From assembly GCA_947650285.1 (NCBI GenBank), contig CANTFL010000332.1, forward strand, positions 372,001 to 436,000: 64,000 bases of DNA. The letters are read 5' to 3'. The notes beneath the pieces are model-generated. The model was not told the origin of the DNA and ran no database searches. It saw only the letters and a program-made list of their open reading frames with translations. Origin of the DNA: Hyaloperonospora brassicae. Lineage: Eukaryota; Oomycota; Peronosporomycetes; Peronosporales; Peronosporaceae. Position numbers and translations under genes: made by a program. Numbering within the stretch: the stretch's first letter is position 1; every line of letters begins with the position of its first letter. Shown here piece after piece: positions 48,485 through 59,441 of this stretch.

Positions 48485-49330
48485 ATGTGGGCGAAGCAGG
48501 TCGGCAAGTGCATCCGGTCCCTGGGGCAGACGATGGACCGCGTCGGCGTCGCGCTCGAAGCGAACCTCACCTACACGGAGCACCGTACGTTGAACGAGGG
48601 GCGCGCCAGGACGAGTGTTCACTGATACGCAGTTCGATATATGATGCTAAGGTGTGCGTGTGCTTGCGATGTAGTGAACCCTTCGACGCGCGCCGTGAAG
48701 AACTTGGGGCGCTCTCCCACGTTTGGGGAGAAGGTGTTCGTGGCGCCCAATGCGTCTGTGATCGGGGACGTGAAAGTGGGCAAAGGCAGCTCCATCTGGT
48801 ACAATGCCACAGTGCGCGGTGACGTCAATCACATCACGATCGGCGAGAACACGAACATCCAGGACCAGGCTGTGGTGCACGTGGCGAAGATCCATCGTGA
48901 CATTCCCACCAAGATTGGCGACAACGTGACGGTGGGGCCCGCTGCGATGGTGCACGCCTGCACGATTGAGGACCACTGCATCATCGGGACGGGGGCACAG
49001 GTGCTCGACGGTTCGGTGATTGGCGCCAAGTCCGTCATCACGGCCGGCTCTATTGTCACCCAAGACAAGCAGGTGCCTTCAGGGCAGCTCTGGTCGGGCG
49101 TCCCTGCTCGCTACTTGCGCGACCTCACGGCTGAGGAGATGCACTTCATGCAGCAGTGCTCAGCCGAGTATACCGAACTTGCGGAGCAGTATGCCGTGGA
49201 GTGCGCAAAGAGCTTTGAGGAGTACGAAGCTGACGCGGAACGCTTTAAGATCTTGCGGGACGTGGGTGAGACGGGTTTGCCGCAGAAAGAGGATTCGCGC
49301 AAGGATACCGGTCTTTACTTTCGTTACTAG
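48485..49330 (+). CDS. mitochondrial gamma-carbonic-anhydrase-like protein
   Basis: Exons 48485-48584 and 48675-49330, joined in phase 1 over a 90-nt GTACGT...TAG intron; 251 residues. The start MWAKQVGKCIRSLGQTMDRVG matches the amphipathic N-terminus of plant complex-I gamma-CAs (I-R-G-x-G-Q-A-L-D-R-V-G). A left-handed beta-helix of hexapeptide repeats follows (KGSSIWYNATVRGDVNHI, NIQDQAVVHVAK), then a C-terminal helix. The His of VVHVAK and of AMVHAC are present, but the zinc His of the usual G-H-S-A-V-x-H is Pro here (VGPAAMVH), so catalysis is doubtful. Probably a structural part of the complex I matrix arm. A longer N-terminus from an ATG at about 48356 is possible. Its stop lies 113 bp from the convergent cardiolipin synthase stop. 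Confidence 0.85.
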
Positions 49331-49442
49331 ATGTCCGCATAGTGGTGCGAAATGCAGAAGTGGCAACGAGCAAAAGTGAATGAATGGACGCATTACGACG
49401 AGACTTTTGTTGTGTGTCGTGCTCGTTCGTAGCTCCGAATGA

Positions 49443-50719
49443 CTACTTCTTCAGCTGCTCCTTCGTCTTGTGCCCACTCGCCTTTTTCAGCGGGTGCCTC
49501 ATGACCTCCTTCGTGTGCTTGACAACTGCCTCTGTGCGCGCTATGACTGCTCCAGTGCGCTCGACCGCTTTACAAAGCGGCCGCCCAAGCGTTTTCGGCA
49601 GAGGTCTGAAAGCACCAGTTTTTGTTATGTACCCGTACCAGTACTGAGATCCTGACAGAAATGTCGTCAAACCAGTAACACCGCTAAGCATCATACGACA
49701 CAGCCAGTATCAGTATCGTGCTATGCGACCACAACAAAGAAATGAGCACGTACAAAAGTAACGTCAACGCCAGGTCCGGAGGCATCTGCCACGCCGCATT
49801 GGTCAGCGCAAGTCCGAAGGCGGATAACTGCAGCGCTGTGTTCACCTTGCTTAGAAGTGTTGGCTCAACATGGAAGGCTTCGCTGTCCGATGTGTCAAAG
49901 AATCCCAACGACTCGTCCTTCGTCTTGAGCCGGTGGTAAAATGTACCTCCGATTAACATCCCGTCGCGACCCAAGATGAGTACAGCTAAAGGCAACGGAA
50001 GCAGCCCCGTCCACATTGTGCTGAGAGACAACGAGCCGATCAACAACTTGTCTGCAAACGGGTCCAGGAACGAACCCACAATCGATTCTTGATGGAAGGT
50101 TCTTGCGATAAAACCATCCAGCCAGTCAGAGACGCCAGCTATAGCTAGCACTGCAAAGAAACGACCATCAAGTCACGACACACCACCGTTAATAAACTAT
50201 CCATCTTGTCTGCAAAGGCGGTACACATGCGGCCGTACAGCCGATGGCGGAGACATGGTCGCCTTGGACAATAAGATACGACAAGTAAGGTGTGGCCAAG
50301 ATCCTGGCAGCTGTGATAACGTTTGGCACGTTCACGACCTGGTGCAGTGCCTGTTCACGAAAACCCCACACCGCTTAGGACACTCACACGTTCCGCACTC
50401 CAGTCAGTACCTGTAGCTACTGCCGTACAAGGCTCTTCGCGGTCTCCAAGTCCCTCTTCAGCTTCTCTCTCAATCTCTTCGCAGCCTCTTTCACTTCCAA
50501 CGCGCTCTGGCGATCCGGTTTCGGGTCAGAATCATTCGCTGGCGCTCCACTCAACGATCGACGCAGCGTCAGCGGTCGTTCAGCAGCTCTTCGTGCACAG
50601 GATATCGGGAGCAAACGAAGGGAGGGAAGCGCGTGCAGATCGCGTGTTGAGGAGCCGATGCTGTGTACGTGCAGCACTGGGGACCGCCACCGCCACCCAA
50701 ACGTCGCTCCGGACAGCAT
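49443..50719 (-). CDS. CRLS1: cardiolipin synthase (CDP-alcohol phosphatidyltransferase type)
   Basis: Four exons: 50719-50429, 50350-50227, 50150-49754 and 49683-49443, introns 78, 76 and 70 nt, phases 0, 1 and 2; about 350 residues. Exon 1 is Arg/Ser/Leu-rich, like a mitochondrial presequence, and ends in a charged helix. Exon 2 has VVNVPNVITAARIL. Exon 3 has the full catalytic motif D-G-x2-A-R-x8-G-x3-D-x3-D (DGFIART through DPFADK), then ISKVNT-like SKVNTALQL. Exon 4 has GVTGLTTFLSGSQYWYGY, the last helix. It joins CDP-diacylglycerol and phosphatidylglycerol to cardiolipin in the inner membrane. Three other hydrophobic segments are visible. The first splice junction is the least certain, since a longer exon 2 (GFREQ) is also possible. 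Confidence 0.88.
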
Positions 50720-51718
50720 CGTGCGCAACACACGCGTGTGCGCGAGTCGCGTTGGTTTGTTCTACATGTTTGTAGATTGTCTACTTTTGAGTATTCTCAA
50801 AGTTAATGTCAGGACAGATGTGTGGTGTAGAGGACAAAGAGCAGCTTCACGACTCCAGCAACTTCAAGGCTCGACTGACTTGACTGCCTCCTGTGTCATC
50901 TCAACGCGCATGTATCGCTCCACGATGCCCGTGTCTAGATATAAGGGATACACGTTGTGCTAAGTCACTACTCTCCAAGTGTCTCTTCTCGATAAGAAAA
51001 GAAATGTACAAGCCGCGTACGGTGCCTTCATAATGTACCCACAAATTGACCAGGCATTCATTGTATTATCACCGATAGGTAGTCATGGATCATGAGCATC
51101 TGAGATACCTATTCCTTGACATACCTTCAATCGTCTACAATGATCGTAATCTTTGTTTGATCACTATAATGGATGCGCGTTTCGAGTAATGTGCGTGCAA
51201 CGCCCAAGCCTTTCACCGACAGCGTCCTCATATCACAAAGATTATCTGTTTGTAGCGATCCTGTCGCTCTTACGAGAAATCGTCTGCGTTAGCCTATGCA
51301 ACGATCAAGCGTGCATCATCTCGCTTCCAGTCAACGCACGCGTCTACACGAGATTGTGCAAATCGCATGAACACTAAATGTCTGCGTCGCGATTGCGACC
51401 AATGTATTTCCGCTTGTTGCAACGCATAAAGCAGTGGTCTTTATCCCAGCGACAGTTCATCTTTCTTTTGACCCCATGCGACTGCAGTGTATTGTGGTCG
51501 ATATCCACTCCTTGCGAAAAATAACGACCAAATGGATAGACCTAATCTTTCTCCTTACCTAATCCGCACTTTTTCACATATTGTCGGTATTGAGGTCTGC
51601 AACGTACCAAATGGATGACATGCATTGGGCACAAACGTGTTGCGTAAATGAATTAAGGAATGCACGAGATAAAAACAAAAAAAAGTATATAGCGAGTACT
51701 TATTATTGACACGATCGT
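50720..51718. other. intergenic, no supported gene
   Basis: Only short frames without domains. Confidence 0.55.
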
Positions 51719-52240
51719 TCATTCCTCCATTAGCTTAGCTAAATTGATAGGGAAATAAATCAGGTCGTGTTCATGCTGTAAAGTGCGAGCCTCGTCATAT
51801 CCATTTACGAATTGATCGACAAGGTCAAAGCAAGCTGATGTCCCATAATGGCGAGCTGCGTACCACAGATCACGATACAAGTCCGAACGCTCGGTTTTTA
51901 GATCAAAAAGCCGCTCATACAACTTTTTCAACCTGCACAGCTACTTGCCTAGTCGCCTCCTCATTCTTTGCGATCTCAACCACGATCAATGCATCGCATA
52001 GCGGCAATCGTCGAAGGTGAGCAACGATATGATCGACGGCTTCTGTAGTTACTCTGAGATGTTGGTATAATGCCAGAAAAGCCAAAGAGCCTTTCCTATA
52101 CGGAACGATAGCTTGACCTCACACGGTTTTTTTGGGTTTATCGTCGACTGGAAATGCACTTCTGGAACCAGATACTGTAACGAGGCACTGTTGACTACGT
52201 ACTGGTTGACCAGTACGGAGTATACTTCCACTGACGACAG
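51719..52240 (-). pseudogene. pieces of an unidentified reading frame, downstream part
   Basis: Protein-like stretches in changing frames on the minus strand: VEVYSVLVNQYVVNSASLQY (from about 52231), then LAFLALYQHLRVTTEAVDHI and LIVVEIAKNEEATRQ (about 52090-51960), then KLYERLFDLKTERSDLYRDL to a stop at 51719. At least two frameshifts separate them. Family not recognised. It may be the downstream part of the frame at 52599-53054, separated by the old LTR. Confidence 0.35.
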
Positions 52241-52316
52241 TGGTCGACAGTGCCCTGCTAGGTGTTTAGGGAATACAGAGGAAGGAAAGGAGACTAAGTA
52301 TTCAGACTAGTCTCTT

Positions 52317-52616
52317 GGTAAAAGTAAAACTGTGGTTAATGTAATTAAGTCCTATAACTTCTTGAAACTCTGTTGTCCTGACTTGATTATACTAATATAA
52401 CTAAATGTATGGTGACGCCTACTCATCACCCATTGCGCGCGTCTAGCAGCGATTGGTGGGTTGATAACATCACCATATCAACCAATGAGTAGACCCTTCG
52501 GTCATCTCAACAATATCACCATGTCTGTGATATTGCTAAAAGAATATTCGACGTAAAAATCTTTATTGTCATTTTATCCTTAATGACGATATCATGTAAT
52601 GGGCTACCCCGTTATA
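52317..52616. repeat. old, diverged LTR of the Gypsy family
   Basis: Aligns over about 300 bp with the LTRs of copies A and B (same orientation), with many substitutions; its end ATGGGCTACCCCGTTATA corresponds to the LTR terminus. The first about 90 bp are hard to recognise. No partner LTR or internal region adjoins, so it is a solo or truncated LTR. The hairpin CAATATCAC...GTGATATTG is kept. Confidence 0.8.
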
Positions 52617-53054
52617 GTAACGATCAAGGACACTAGTAGCCTTGTAAGCAATTTGGTGGCTAAGGAGAGTCATTTGCACCATGGAAAAGATTGCTTAACA
52701 TCGAGCGACTTGGCATCGATCAAAATTGAACCATTTGAAGCTCCCTCAAGAACCTTGATCTGGCCGCTGCTAAGCAAATTCTCGGCCTTTGCATTCTCAT
52801 GGTCACTCAAAAGGAAGGAACCAACTTGGGAAATTTCCGCCTTTAAAGTTAGCACCCCGCTTCCAATTACACCGAGTACAGAAACACATTTGCTACTCCC
52901 GGGCTCAAGGCACGTAGCTTGCGCAGAATAACGTCATGATCAGCCCCGTCATCATAGAGCTGAAACAGCGCCAACAAGTCACTTTTGGACGGTATAGCGA
53001 TGTCGAAGGTCACTAAAGGTACATGTTTGCCTTTCTTCTTCCGACTGGCTCCAT
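52599..53054 (-). pseudogene. unidentified reading frame split by Gypsy copy B, middle part
   Basis: Continues the frame cut by copy B at 53054. Reads GKHVPLVTFDIAIPSKSDLL and DVILRKLRALSPGVANVFLY to a stop at 52867-52869, then in the next frame LTLKAEISQVGSFLLSDHEN and IKVLEGASNGSILIDAKSLD to a stop at 52670-52672. One frameshift and one stop, so already decayed or decaying. No family recognised. The old LTR lies directly downstream. Confidence 0.4.
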
Positions 53055-53448
53055 TGTAACGGGGCACACCCTTGCGTAACTTAACGCAAGGGTTTTGGGT
53101 GCCCCGACGGACGTACACGTGGCAAGCGAGGAAGCGTAGGTAGGGTAAAAGTAGAACTGTTATATTAATATAATTAAATCTTTAAACTATTGTCTCTCTG
53201 TTTGACTTAGCTTTAACTATACTAATATAACTGGATGTATGGTGACGTCTCGTCACCACTCATTGCGCGCGTCTTGCGGCGATTGGTGGGTTGATATCAT
53301 CACGATATCAACCAATGAACAGACCCTTTGGTCGACCCATCAATATCACCACTATTGGTGATATTGTTATAAGAATATTGAACATAATATTCTTTATTGT
53401 CATTATCTCTGAAATGACAATTTCCATGTAACGGGCTGCCCCGTTACA
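53055..53448 (-). repeat. copy B 3' LTR
   Basis: 394 bp. Differs from the other LTR mostly between 53330 and 53448, yet keeps its hairpins: arms 53396-53404 and 53413-53421 pair perfectly although the sequence differs from copy A. Confidence 0.95.
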
Positions 53449-53462
53449 TCACCCCCCCTTAA
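53449..53462 (-). other. polypurine tract of copy B
   Basis: Sense TTAAGGGGGGGTGA directly before the 3' LTR, one G longer than in copy A. Confidence 0.6.
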
Positions 53463-53579
53463 CTGATAGTCACCGTGTGACTATCGAAAATATGGAGGCC
53501 ACCCGTTGGCCACCATTGGGACAGGAAGCACTTGTTGGGTCCGTACCATTCACTTTCCGCTTGACCTCGCATAGTTAAC

Positions 53580-55172
53580 ATGTCTATGCGAGGTGACTCA
53601 AGACCCACACAGCCCGGTGCTGTGCCAGCCCTTTCTTCGCCTGCAGCAGCAGGTGCTGCAGGTGCACGCGGTATCACACCGCGTGCGCACGATGACCCTG
53701 ATGTAGAGGTCATCTACTCTGGCGAGTCAGACGTGTCTGACTCGGGCAATGCTCCAGAGGCGTCTCGCTCACCGGCGACGCCTCAGTATTCGCCAAGACC
53801 ACTGCCGAACGAACGGACTCGTGATTTGCATCACAGTCTGTTCGGCAGTGATGACGATGATCAGGGTGGTGAGGAATTCTATTCCTCACCACCGCCGGCT
53901 CGTGCGTCTTCGCACGAGCGTGATGACGATGGCGCGAGCCGTCGTCAATCTGGGAGCCGCGGTACCGACAAGGGTACCACTGTGAAGCGTGATGAGTTGA
54001 AGCCGTGGCGTTTGCCCGAACGGCTCATCAATAGCCTGTCTCACGAGACAGGCCAACATTTTCGAATACCCTTATTCGATGCAACCGAGCTTCACGGCTT
54101 GAGATTCAGCGCGAAGAACTTTCGCGCAGAGGAAGACTTTTATCTCGATGTCTTCCTTAGACATCGATGGTACAACAGCAACCAAAAGCGTGACAAAGGC
54201 TCGCTTTTGGCTGCGTGGAACGCGTTTGTCCAAAACGTAAAGAATTTTGGACGAGAAGGGTGGCTCAAGAAACTTGATGCGACACGCCTCAGGTTCGAAA
54301 GGCGAACGCCAACCGGTGCTAGGTACTGGTTGAATTGTTTATCGAGTGAGGCAGACATTCCTTGCCTCACATGGGGAGACCCTTGTGCGAGTTGTGTTGA
54401 CAACTTGCAGCGTGCACATAGGGATGTGTATTCCCTAGATTCGCCCTGGGGAAGGGCACACATCTCGGCTGAGATGCGTGACGCGATTGCAAACTTGCAA
54501 TCCTTCTACAAGCGCCTAGGGCGCGTGTTTACCGACGGGCCACAGGACTCATCGGATGGGTCTCGTCATACTGGCGGACGAGACCTTCAACATCCATCAA
54601 CAGCTGAGAGCGGGGCTCCCAGCTGTCAAAGGAAGGTGGGTACCCCCGCCACTGGACGAGGTAGCTCGTCCTTGATCCTGAATCGTCACGGTGATTCAAG
54701 ATACGCTCCACTAGAAAGCGTTGATCAACGTGAGCATCCACCAAAGGATGTGGTGGAGGAGGAAAGACCTCCTCCAGATGATTCGGTTCACCATCTCGAC
54801 CCTTACGAGATGGATCGCGCAATCGATGAATTGCGCGATGACTTGAAGCACGAGCGCGACCGGCGCTACGCTTTGACCGATACGGTGCGGAAGAACCGCA
54901 AGGGTCACGAGGCTGATCGGGCGAGGGATCGCGCCGATTATGCCACAGCGCAGCTTCAGGTCGAGCGGGATGTCCGCTCCCTATTCGGCGAGCTGGCGAC
55001 AGCTCGCGGGGAGATATCTCGGTTGAGTTCCGAGGTATCATATCTGCGCGACCAGACGGATCGTCTGGAGCGCGAACGCAAGAGCTTGATGGATGTTCTT
55101 GAACGTAGGGCTATCTTCATCGAAAGAAGAAGGCTCGTACTGACAGTACGGCCTGAGCCTCCCCACGTATAA
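53580..55172 (+). CDS. antisense open frame of Gypsy copy B, 530 codons
   Basis: Uninterrupted from a true ATG at 53580 to 55172, opposite to gag-pol. Acidic Ser/Pro-rich start (DVEVIYSGESDVSDSG), conserved middle (KPWRLPERLI, RHRWYNSNQKRDKGSLLAAW, GREGWLKKLDATRLRFERRT), a four-Cys cluster ending WGDPCASC, and a C-terminal coiled coil (RDRADYATAQLQVERDVR and following). Compared with copy A it has two in-frame indels (10 and 23 codons) and a 1-nt deletion near 55110 that changes the last about 20 residues. It stays open although sense pol in this copy is broken at least four times. Function unknown; a nucleic-acid-binding accessory protein is a guess. Confidence 0.6.
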   Translation: MSMRGDSRPTQPGAVPALSSPAAAGAAGARGITPRAHDDPDVEVIYSGESDVSDSGNAPEASRSPATPQYSPRPLPNERTRDLHHSLFGSDDDDQGGEEFYSSPPPARASSHERDDDGASRRQSGSRGTDKGTTVKRDELKPWRLPERLINSLSHETGQHFRIPLFDATELHGLRFSAKNFRAEEDFYLDVFLRHRWYNSNQKRDKGSLLAAWNAFVQNVKNFGREGWLKKLDATRLRFERRTPTGARYWLNCLSSEADIPCLTWGDPCASCVDNLQRAHRDVYSLDSPWGRAHISAEMRDAIANLQSFYKRLGRVFTDGPQDSSDGSRHTGGRDLQHPSTAESGAPSCQRKVGTPATGRGSSSLILNRHGDSRYAPLESVDQREHPPKDVVEEERPPPDDSVHHLDPYEMDRAIDELRDDLKHERDRRYALTDTVRKNRKGHEADRARDRADYATAQLQVERDVRSLFGELATARGEISRLSSEVSYLRDQTDRLERERKSLMDVLERRAIFIERRRLVLTVRPEPPHV

Positions 55173-58100
55173 CGTAGGATGCGTGCGCATCCTACGAGGC
55201 AATTCGATCGTGTATGCATTGCCCTTGTGGTGAAACACACGAAAGGGACCAATGTATTTCGGCAGTAGTTTACTACTGCCGACATTAGTGACTGCATGTC
55301 CAGGTAGGTTTACCGTTGACAGTAGTACTAGGTCGTTAACCTTAAATGAAAGAACATTTGCTCTTCCATTCTTGTCTGCGTTCCGTTTCTGACGGTCCAC
55401 CGCATTTGCGATGGAGTCCTGAACGAAACGGACTACCGCTTCTCGAGTCAGCAGGAAGTTCTCTGCTGACTCTTTGTTTTGTCTGGCAGTGCGCTTCGTG
55501 CTCACTGCTAAGAGATTGCTCACTTCTTCAGCGAGGTTGTCTTCTTCCTCGCTGGCATAATCGTTGACGATGCTGAATATACCAGCATCGTCATCATCAT
55601 CCGAGTCAATAATAGCGTCATCGCTATTGTTGAGGCGATCTTCTTCATCGATGTCGACTTGATCGATATCGGCATCATACGTGACGACGTTAGCGTCAAC
55701 ACGTGATGAGCAAGAGCCAAAACGGTTTTTGCTCGAGCGAGTCCCTCCCCCCTTATCCAAGAGTCGCACTCTATAAGGGTGGGCACTCGTGAATGGCGTA
55801 AACCATTCACGTAAAACGGTGTGTGCTGTGTTGAGGCATGCACCGAATTATTGATGGCGAATTCCACCATGGGTAGGAATTCGCTCCAACTCGGAAACGA
55901 GTGGACATATCCTCGAAGTATCTCTTCGAGGACACGGTTCGCACGTCCGTCGGATCATCTGTTTCGGGATGGTCAGAAGTGGACATCGTCAACCGTGTTC
56001 CGAGAAAACGGAACACGGATTGCCAAAATCCGCCGTGAATCGAGGGTCACGGTCGGATACGAGTTCACGGGGTAACCCGTGGAGTCTAAAGACCGTGTCG
56101 AGAAAGACACGAGCACAACCTTGAGCCTTGATCGACTCATGGACTGCAGCAAGATGGACCATCTTGCTGAATCGGTCAACAAACACAAGAATACCATTAT
56201 TCTTGTGAGCGTCTTCGGGAAATCCGAAGACGAAGTCCATTGAAACGGACTGCCAGCACTCTGTCGGAACAGGCAGAGGCTGCAATGGCGCACGGGATGA
56301 AGGACTAGGCTTCACCCGTTGACAAACCTCGCAAGCACGTATGTACTTGCGTACAAACTGATACTGGCGGGGTCAGTAAAAGTCACGACTGACCGTGAGG
56401 TAAGTCTTTTCTCTACCACGATGGCCGCTTGTTGGGGCATCGTGACATTCGAACATGATGCGCAAACGCAAATCATGATGAGCGGGTACGACGACACGAG
56501 GCGTGTCGTCGGCAACAGCTGTATAGTACAGCAATCCGTTGCGTGTACTATAACGATCCGATGAGGATCGGTACAAAGCCGGTAAATCTTTCAATGATTT
56601 ACTGGATGGATTCAACAGATGATCCATTAATCGCAGAAGGTCATTATCTTCTGCGGATGCCTTTCGTATGTCGTCAAGTAAGCTTGACGACGGAACACTG
56701 GCTCCCAGTGTCGCAACAGTGGGCTTATCCTCACGGTTGAATTGTTCGTCCGGCTCGAAATCGGGCCGGCGCGAAAGAGCATCAGCGACGACGTTGAGTC
56801 GTCCTGGTTTATACTCCACGGAGAAGTTATACTCCGCGAAGAAAGACAGCCACCTCGCCATCCTTTGCGAGAGATGTGGGCTGTTTACGGCCGTGTGTAA
56901 TGACGCATGGTCCGTATGGACAACAAACGGTCTATCTCCGAAGAGATAGACGCGAAAATTAGCCAGTGCGTACTTCATGGCAAGTAGTTCCTTCTCATGC
57001 ACTGGGTAATTGCGCTCAGCTTCCTGCAGCTGACGCGACTAATAACAGATGACGCGCTCCGCGCCATCTGCATCAAATTGCATTAACGCACAGCTGATCG
57101 CAAAATCGCTGGCGTCACAGACCACATGAAATGGTCTGTTCTGATCTGCAATCGCCAAGATCGGCGATTGCATCAATCTTTGCTTGATACCCTCAAAGGA
57201 ACGCTGGCACTCAGCGTTCCATGACCACTCGACATTTTTCTTGAGCAAGCAAGAAAGGTGTACCGTCATTTCGGCGTAGTTGCGCGAGTACTTGTGCAAG
57301 TACGCCGCTAGACCAAGGAACTTCCTTAGTCCCTTGACATCGACTGGCACTGGCCAGTCGGTGGTCGCCTTGATATTTTCGGGTTTAGGGCTTACGCCGT
57401 ATTTACCCACGATGCACCCAAGAAGTGGTATTTCGCTAGCCGCGAATATAAACTTCTTGAGGTTGGCGTACAACTTGTGCTTGCGCATAAGTTGAAAGAC
57501 TTGACGAACGTGAGTTCTATGAGCTTCAACGTCCGTCTTTCCGTCCATAGCCCGACTATGGACGAACACATCGTCGAAGTAACTCGGTGCAAAGTCTCGC
57601 ACCGGTCTCAACAGATTTGTTACACATCTGATGAATGTTGCAGGGGCATTACTCAGCACCTGTGGCATCACTAGCCACTCCCACAGCATCCCGCTGGGGG
57701 TACTCACTGCCGTGAACGGGATGTCCCGTTCACGCATGAGGATCTGATAGAATCCATCCATCAGATCCATGGACGAAAAGATGGTACTCTTTGACATACC
57801 ATCTATGATTACGTCCTTTCTTGGTATCGTTGTCTGAGCCGGTACCGTTGCAGCATTCAATTTTTTGAATGCGTGCACTATCCGCCATCCTCCTGTGGCC
57901 TTTCGCACACAGAAGGTCGGAGAGCTGTGAGGGGATGTTGATTCCCTCACATGGCCCGCTGCTAAGCGATCGGCAAAGAACTTGTCGATCGCTAGTACTT
58001 GTTCACGAGGCAGTGGCCACTGCTTCATGACACAGTACTTCGAGCCCGGTTTGAGCTCGATCTCGTGTCGAGTGCCTTTGTCCTTGGGCAACTCGCAAGG

Positions 58101-59435
58101 TACGGATTCAAGGAATACACCCCTGAATTCGATCAAATCCTTATACAAAGGATTTGCCTGAAGTGACTCCCAGGATTGAGACGTGTATCGCTCAATCCGA
58201 GTCTTCTCATCGAGGACACTTTCGTCCATCGATGAAGTGCTGAGAAACCTCTCGGTCTCAGCAAATACTGTAGCCGACCGAATATCGGCCACATACTCAT
58301 CCTCCGTGACGAGTATGCAGATCTGCTTGACTTTGCCACTACGCAGATCACGCAAGAACCGTTTCGGTTCGAGCGTTGGCAACTGAGTTATCTCCGAAGT
58401 TGACTTCGGAGGCACAATCAGATCAAGCGTATAAGCGCCTACGCTTGATCCATCATTAATCAAGACGTTCAACATCTCGGTTTCTTCCTGGGAACTTGCT
58501 TCCACAGGTTGCTGAGGGCCTGATCCCTCAGCAAGTGACTCTTGAGGAATTCCTTCCTCAAGTACGTGGGGACTTATTCCCTCGACGTCTTCCGACTGTG
58601 GCTGTGCATCCACAGTCAGGCACCGATCCTCTACGGTCGACTCTCCAGTCGACCTAGGATTTTCATGTTGCCCCTTGGGGGCAACAGGTTTCTTTCTTCT
58701 AAGATGCTGCCCGCTAGGCATGCATCCATGTCCCGGTCCACTCGACTTATTCGAGTGGTGGACCTTCGGCGCAGCCTGTACTTCTGTACAGCCGCCGGGA
58801 GCTTGCTCCACAGTGTAGTGATCAACTACACTGTGATCTTGTGCAGTCGTGCTAACGACCGTACCGCAAGTGAGGCCATCGCACTCACTCGCAGAACATC
58901 CACACGCTTGTGGACGCTCCAAGATGCTCATCAGATGGTCATCTGATGAACAAGCGGCAGGCATCTTCACGGATCGATGCTGCCAGCTCACCCTTGGCTC
59001 GTACTTTCTGAGCCAAGGTAATCCCAGGATGACATCAAATTTGTCATCCAGATCTAGCACGATGAAGTCATCATCGTACTGTTCGCCCTCTAACGTGTAG
59101 TGGATTCCTACTACACGTTTCTCAACGGTTATCGATGCGCCTGTTGCAAGGCGCACCGTCATCCTCGTGAGGGGAATGTCGCGCTCAACGAACTTGAGCC
59201 TACGACCCTCTAGTGACTGGCGACGAACAAAGTTGTTCGACGCCCCACAGTCTTCTAGGGCACGAAGCGACAAATCATTTGTCGCTTCCAACTTCAAGGT
59301 GATGAGCGAAACGTCATCACCAGGTGCAGAGACACACAATGATTGTGTATCTGGAGCAACTTTCGTCAAGAGATTTGCAAATTCTCTTGAGGTTGCTGAA
59401 TCAGTAGGGCGCTCCGCCCCTACTGACCCCGACCA
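54529..59435 (-). pseudogene. pol of Gypsy copy B with chromodomain tail, broken
   Basis: Same order as copy A. Stops: TAG at 57041-57039 (RNase H, after ERVICY) and TGA at 56375-56373 (in the integrase zinc domain, after SRDFY). Frameshifts by one base near 56028 and near 55940 in the integrase core, and near 55110 between the GPF module and the chromodomain. The -1 frame change at the G6 run (about 55755) is shared with copy A. Chromodomain motifs ([20 protein letters not shown]) remain in 55041-54529. Confidence 0.85.
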
Positions 59436-59441
59436 TTTTTT
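59401..59441 (-). promoter_or_regulatory. -1 programmed frameshift site, gag/pol, copy B
   Basis: Same slippery A-AAA-AAT, 8-nt spacer and bulged 11-bp stem as in copy A. Confidence 0.75.
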
